Shown piece after piece: positions 5,783 to 7,674 of a stretch of 7,674 nucleotides of DNA. Under the pieces are notes generated by a model. That model saw nothing but the letters and a program-made list of their open reading frames with translations. It ran no database searches and was not told where the DNA came from. The stretch comes from Giesbergeria sp. (lineage in GTDB: Bacteria; Pseudomonadota; Gammaproteobacteria; Burkholderiales; Burkholderiaceae_C). The stretch lies in the NCBI GenBank assembly GCA_017998735.1, contig JAGOCN010000069.1, positions 1 through 7,674 on the forward strand, read 5' to 3'. The translations under genes were made by a program, and so were the position numbers. Numbering within the stretch: the stretch's first letter is position 1; each line of letters starts with the position of its first letter.

Positions 5783-7128
5783 CAACCATCTCCAGCCATG
5801 AACCCGGCCCTGCCGAGCTGCCTAGCAACGGGGCAGAAGCAGGCAGTTCGCAGGGGGAAAAAACAGCCAGCAGTCCTGCCGTCGGCAGGGTCCACAGCGG
5901 CACTGCACAACAGCCTGCCAGGCAGGGCAAAAAACCACACGCGGTCAGCACTGCTGTGAAGTCGGAAAATTCTGGCAAGGCGGGCGAAGCCGGTTACCAG
6001 TTTGCGGATGTGGTTTCAGGGCAGTTTGATGCCGATGAAGCCAGCGAAAGCACCGCGCCTGTCAAGCGTGTGCTGCTGCCGCAGGTTGAAACACCAAAAC
6101 TGCACAAGGTGCTGGCGCAGGCAGGCATGGGTTCGCGGCTGGAAATGGAGCAGCTCATCCTGGAAGGCCGCATCTCGGTAAACAACGAGCCAGCCCACGT
6201 AGGCCAGCGCATCCAGTATGGCGACCAGATCAAGGTCAATGGCAAGCTGATCCGCTACCGCATCGATCCGCCGCCGCCCCGCGTGATTGCCTACCACAAG
6301 CCGGTCGGCGAAGTGGTGACGCACGACGACCCGCAAAACCGCCCCACCGTGTTCCGCAAGCTGCCGCGCCTGGTGCAGGGCAAATGGCAATCGGTGGGAC
6401 GGCTTGACCTGAACACCGAAGGGCTGCTGCTCTTCACCAGTTCCGGCGAACTGGCCAACCAGCTGATGCACCCGCGTTTCGGCCTGGAGCGCGAATACGC
6501 GGTGCGGGTGCTGGGCGCCCTGAGCAACGAGGAAAAGACCAAACTGCTCGACGGTGTGCAACTGGAAGATGGCATGGCCTCTTTTGGCAGCATCGAGGAA
6601 GGTGGGGGCGAAGGTGCCAACTGTTGGTACCGCGTGACGATTTCCGAGGGCCGCAACCGGGAAGTGCGGCGACTGCTGGAGTCGGTGGGCCATGCAGTCA
6701 GCCGGCTGATCCGTATCCGCTATGGCGCCATGCTTCTGCCAAAAGGCCTCAAGCGCGGCGCCTGGATGGAACTGGACGAGCGTGACATCCAGGCCCTGCT
6801 GAAAGCTGCCGGTGCAGAAAAAGCAACACGTCGAGAAGCCCCGCGCGGCGCGGGTGCCAGCGCACCCCGTGGGACGCCCTCGCGCAACGCCACGGGTCCG
6901 CGTTCGGGCCGCAACATGGCGCCTTCCGAGCGCGGTGGTATGCGAAAAGGCGTGCTGCCAGGGGCTTCGCGCCCCGGCGCACCTGCACAGCAGCCCGACC
7001 CGCTCAAGACGTCGGTGGGCTACATCGGCAGTGACAGTCTGTCGCGCCAGCGCCAGGAGCAGCGCAAAAGCGGTAAACGGGGTTCTGGACAACCGGGCGC
7101 TGCGACAGGCCGGCGCAGCGGCCGTTAG
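5779..7128 (+). CDS. rluB: 23S rRNA pseudouridine synthase RluB (RsuA/RluB family)
   Basis: RluB makes pseudouridine 2605 in 23S rRNA (E. coli numbering), near the peptidyl-transferase centre. In this 449-residue protein the conserved core covers only about 105-345. An S4 RNA-binding domain (106-160, starting [14 protein letters not shown]) is followed by the synthase domain, with catalytic Asp210 in [13 protein letters not shown] and the signature [10 protein letters not shown] (290-299). [14 protein letters not shown] and [11 protein letters not shown] closely parallel E. coli RluB. The first 100 or so residues are Ser/Gly/Ala-rich, and the last 100 are basic and Arg/Gly/Pro-rich. Both tails are probably disordered, the basic one perhaps contacting RNA. 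Translation is coupled to scpB through an ATGA overlap. RluE or RluF are less likely given the similarity to RluB. Confidence 0.92.
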   Translation: MTTISSHEPGPAELPSNGAEAGSSQGEKTASSPAVGRVHSGTAQQPARQGKKPHAVSTAVKSENSGKAGEAGYQFADVVSGQFDADEASESTAPVKRVLLPQVETPKLHKVLAQAGMGSRLEMEQLILEGRISVNNEPAHVGQRIQYGDQIKVNGKLIRYRIDPPPPRVIAYHKPVGEVVTHDDPQNRPTVFRKLPRLVQGKWQSVGRLDLNTEGLLLFTSSGELANQLMHPRFGLEREYAVRVLGALSNEEKTKLLDGVQLEDGMASFGSIEEGGGEGANCWYRVTISEGRNREVRRLLESVGHAVSRLIRIRYGAMLLPKGLKRGAWMELDERDIQALLKAAGAEKATRREAPRGAGASAPRGTPSRNATGPRSGRNMAPSERGGMRKGVLPGASRPGAPAQQPDPLKTSVGYIGSDSLSRQRQEQRKSGKRGSGQPGAATGRRSGR

Positions 7129-7152
7129 GGCGTGGCATGCCCCTGTCCGCAT

Positions 7153-7158
7153 TAGAAT
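7153..7158 (+). promoter_or_regulatory. Candidate -10 element for ndk
   Basis: TAGAAT matches five of six bases of the sigma-70 -10 consensus, 62 nt before the ndk ATG. The best -35 I can see is GTGGCA (7132-7137), a four-of-six match with a short 15-nt spacer. Transcription would start near 7165, right at the inverted repeat that follows. Confidence 0.4.
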
Positions 7159-7165
7159 GGAAGGC

Positions 7166-7183
7166 TTTTGTCGTGTGACAAAA
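7166..7183. repeat. Perfect 7-bp inverted repeat in the ndk leader
   Basis: TTTTGTC (7166-7172) and GACAAAA (7177-7183) are perfect reverse complements separated by GTGT. The repeat starts within a few bases of the predicted ndk transcription start and about 40 nt before the start codon. It could be an operator for a dimeric repressor or an RNA hairpin in the leader. I do not recognise it as the site of a named regulator. It is AT-rich against a GC-rich background. Confidence 0.6.
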
Positions 7184-7220
7184 CGAATTACCCCATACCA
7201 TCCCAACAGGAATCAAGAAC

Positions 7221-7646
7221 ATGGCCGTCGAACGCACCCTCTCCATCATCAAACCTGACGCCGTGGCAAAAAATGCCATTGGCCAGATCTATGCCCGCTT
7301 TGAGTCTGCAGGCCTGAAAGTCGTGGCAGCCCGAATGGCACACCTTTCGCGTCTGGAAGCAGAGCAGTTTTACGGTGTGCACAAGGAGCGTCCTTTCTTC
7401 AAGGACCTGGTGGACTTCATGATCTCCGGCCCGGTGATGATCCAGGCACTGGAAGGTGAAAACGCGATTCTCAAAAACCGCGAACTGATGGGTGCCACCG
7501 ATCCCAAGAAGGCAGAAGCAGGCACCATCCGCGCCGATTTTGCCGATAGTATCGATGCCAATGCAGTGCATGGCTCGGACGCTTCTGAAACCGCCCAGGT
7601 GGAGATTGCCTTCTTCTTTCCTGGCATGGCTGTCTTCTCGCGCTGA
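7221..7646 (+). CDS. ndk: Nucleoside diphosphate kinase
   Basis: Ndk transfers the gamma-phosphate of ATP to other nucleoside diphosphates through a phosphohistidine, balancing NTP and dNTP pools in the cytoplasm. The 141-residue product is of normal bacterial length. It begins with [12 protein letters not shown], including Lys11 of the nucleotide pocket. It carries the active-site motif NAVHGSD (114-120), with the phosphorylated histidine at 117, and GATDPKKA (91-98). An AGGA 9 nt upstream (7208-7211) supports the ATG. The 92-bp gap after rluB contains a -10-like hexamer and an inverted repeat, so ndk probably has its own promoter. Its stop codon is embedded in a strong hairpin. Confidence 0.97.
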   Translation: MAVERTLSIIKPDAVAKNAIGQIYARFESAGLKVVAARMAHLSRLEAEQFYGVHKERPFFKDLVDFMISGPVMIQALEGENAILKNRELMGATDPKKAEAGTIRADFADSIDANAVHGSDASETAQVEIAFFFPGMAVFSR

Positions 7647-7674
7647 AATGCCGTTGTCTCTTGCATTTCAGCGC
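7640..7674 (+). terminator. Perfect 12-bp-stem hairpin overlapping the ndk stop codon
   Basis: GCGCTGAAATGC (7640-7651) pairs perfectly with GCATTTCAGCGC (7663-7674) around an 11-nt loop. The left arm includes the end of the last Arg codon and the TGA stop. The right arm reaches the window edge, so neither a longer stem nor a following T-run can be seen. The most likely roles are a transcription terminator or a 3'-end stabilising structure for ndk mRNA. Confidence 0.6.

Noticed and set aside
4442..5785. A 447-codon minus-strand open frame opposite rluD and scpB
   Set aside because: It is antisense to two clearly conserved genes, crosses their intergenic gap and shows no recognisable motif. 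Long antisense frames are expected in GC-rich coding DNA.
7128..7142. GGGC/GCCC hairpin after rluB as a terminator
   Set aside because: The stem is only 4 bp with no T-run, and it sits within the likely ndk promoter region.
6016..7206. A 396-codon minus-strand open frame opposite rluB
   Set aside because: Composition is His/Arg/Ala-rich antisense of rluB with no domain. The sense gene carries all diagnostic motifs.

Overview
This is a GC-rich, densely packed housekeeping segment of a bacterial chromosome. It most resembles a betaproteobacterium of the order Burkholderiales, probably close to Comamonadaceae. That placement rests on the gene orders surE-pcm-nlpD-rluD and scpB-rluB-ndk, on long Ala/Pro- and Arg/Gly-rich tails on core proteins, and on strong G/C third-position use. 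It was judged by eye, not by a search. Seven complete protein genes are present. I see no rRNA, tRNA, insertion sequence, CRISPR array or prophage, and no foreign-looking block.

Layout. (1) A minus-strand gene (53-1027) encodes a zinc-independent MDR-family NAD(P)H:quinone oxidoreductase-like enzyme. It is divergent from the rest across a 196-bp intergenic region that holds short palindromes and a TACAAT -10-like hexamer. (2) A plus-strand run follows: surE (nucleotidase), pcm (protein-isoaspartate methyltransferase, overlapping surE by 1 nt), nlpD (LysM/LytM lipoprotein) and rluD (23S rRNA pseudouridine synthase). surE, pcm and nlpD form the stress-survival and envelope cluster known from E. 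coli. In E. coli nlpD is followed by rpoS, but here rluD follows. (3) A 187-bp gap holds a weak terminator-like hairpin and a pure 13-unit CT dinucleotide repeat. (4) scpB (Smc partner) and rluB (second 23S pseudouridine synthase) overlap by 4 nt. (5) A 92-bp gap with a perfect inverted repeat leads to ndk (nucleoside diphosphate kinase). The ndk stop codon lies inside a perfect 12-bp-stem hairpin that runs to the window edge.

Functionally the genes cover damage repair and nucleotide housekeeping (SurE, Pcm, Ndk), cell-division amidase activation (NlpD), chromosome condensation (ScpB) and 23S rRNA modification (RluD, RluB). I found no new multi-gene system. The observations most worth checking are non-coding: the (CT)13 microsatellite upstream of scpB-rluB, the inverted repeat in the ndk leader and the hairpin over the ndk stop codon.
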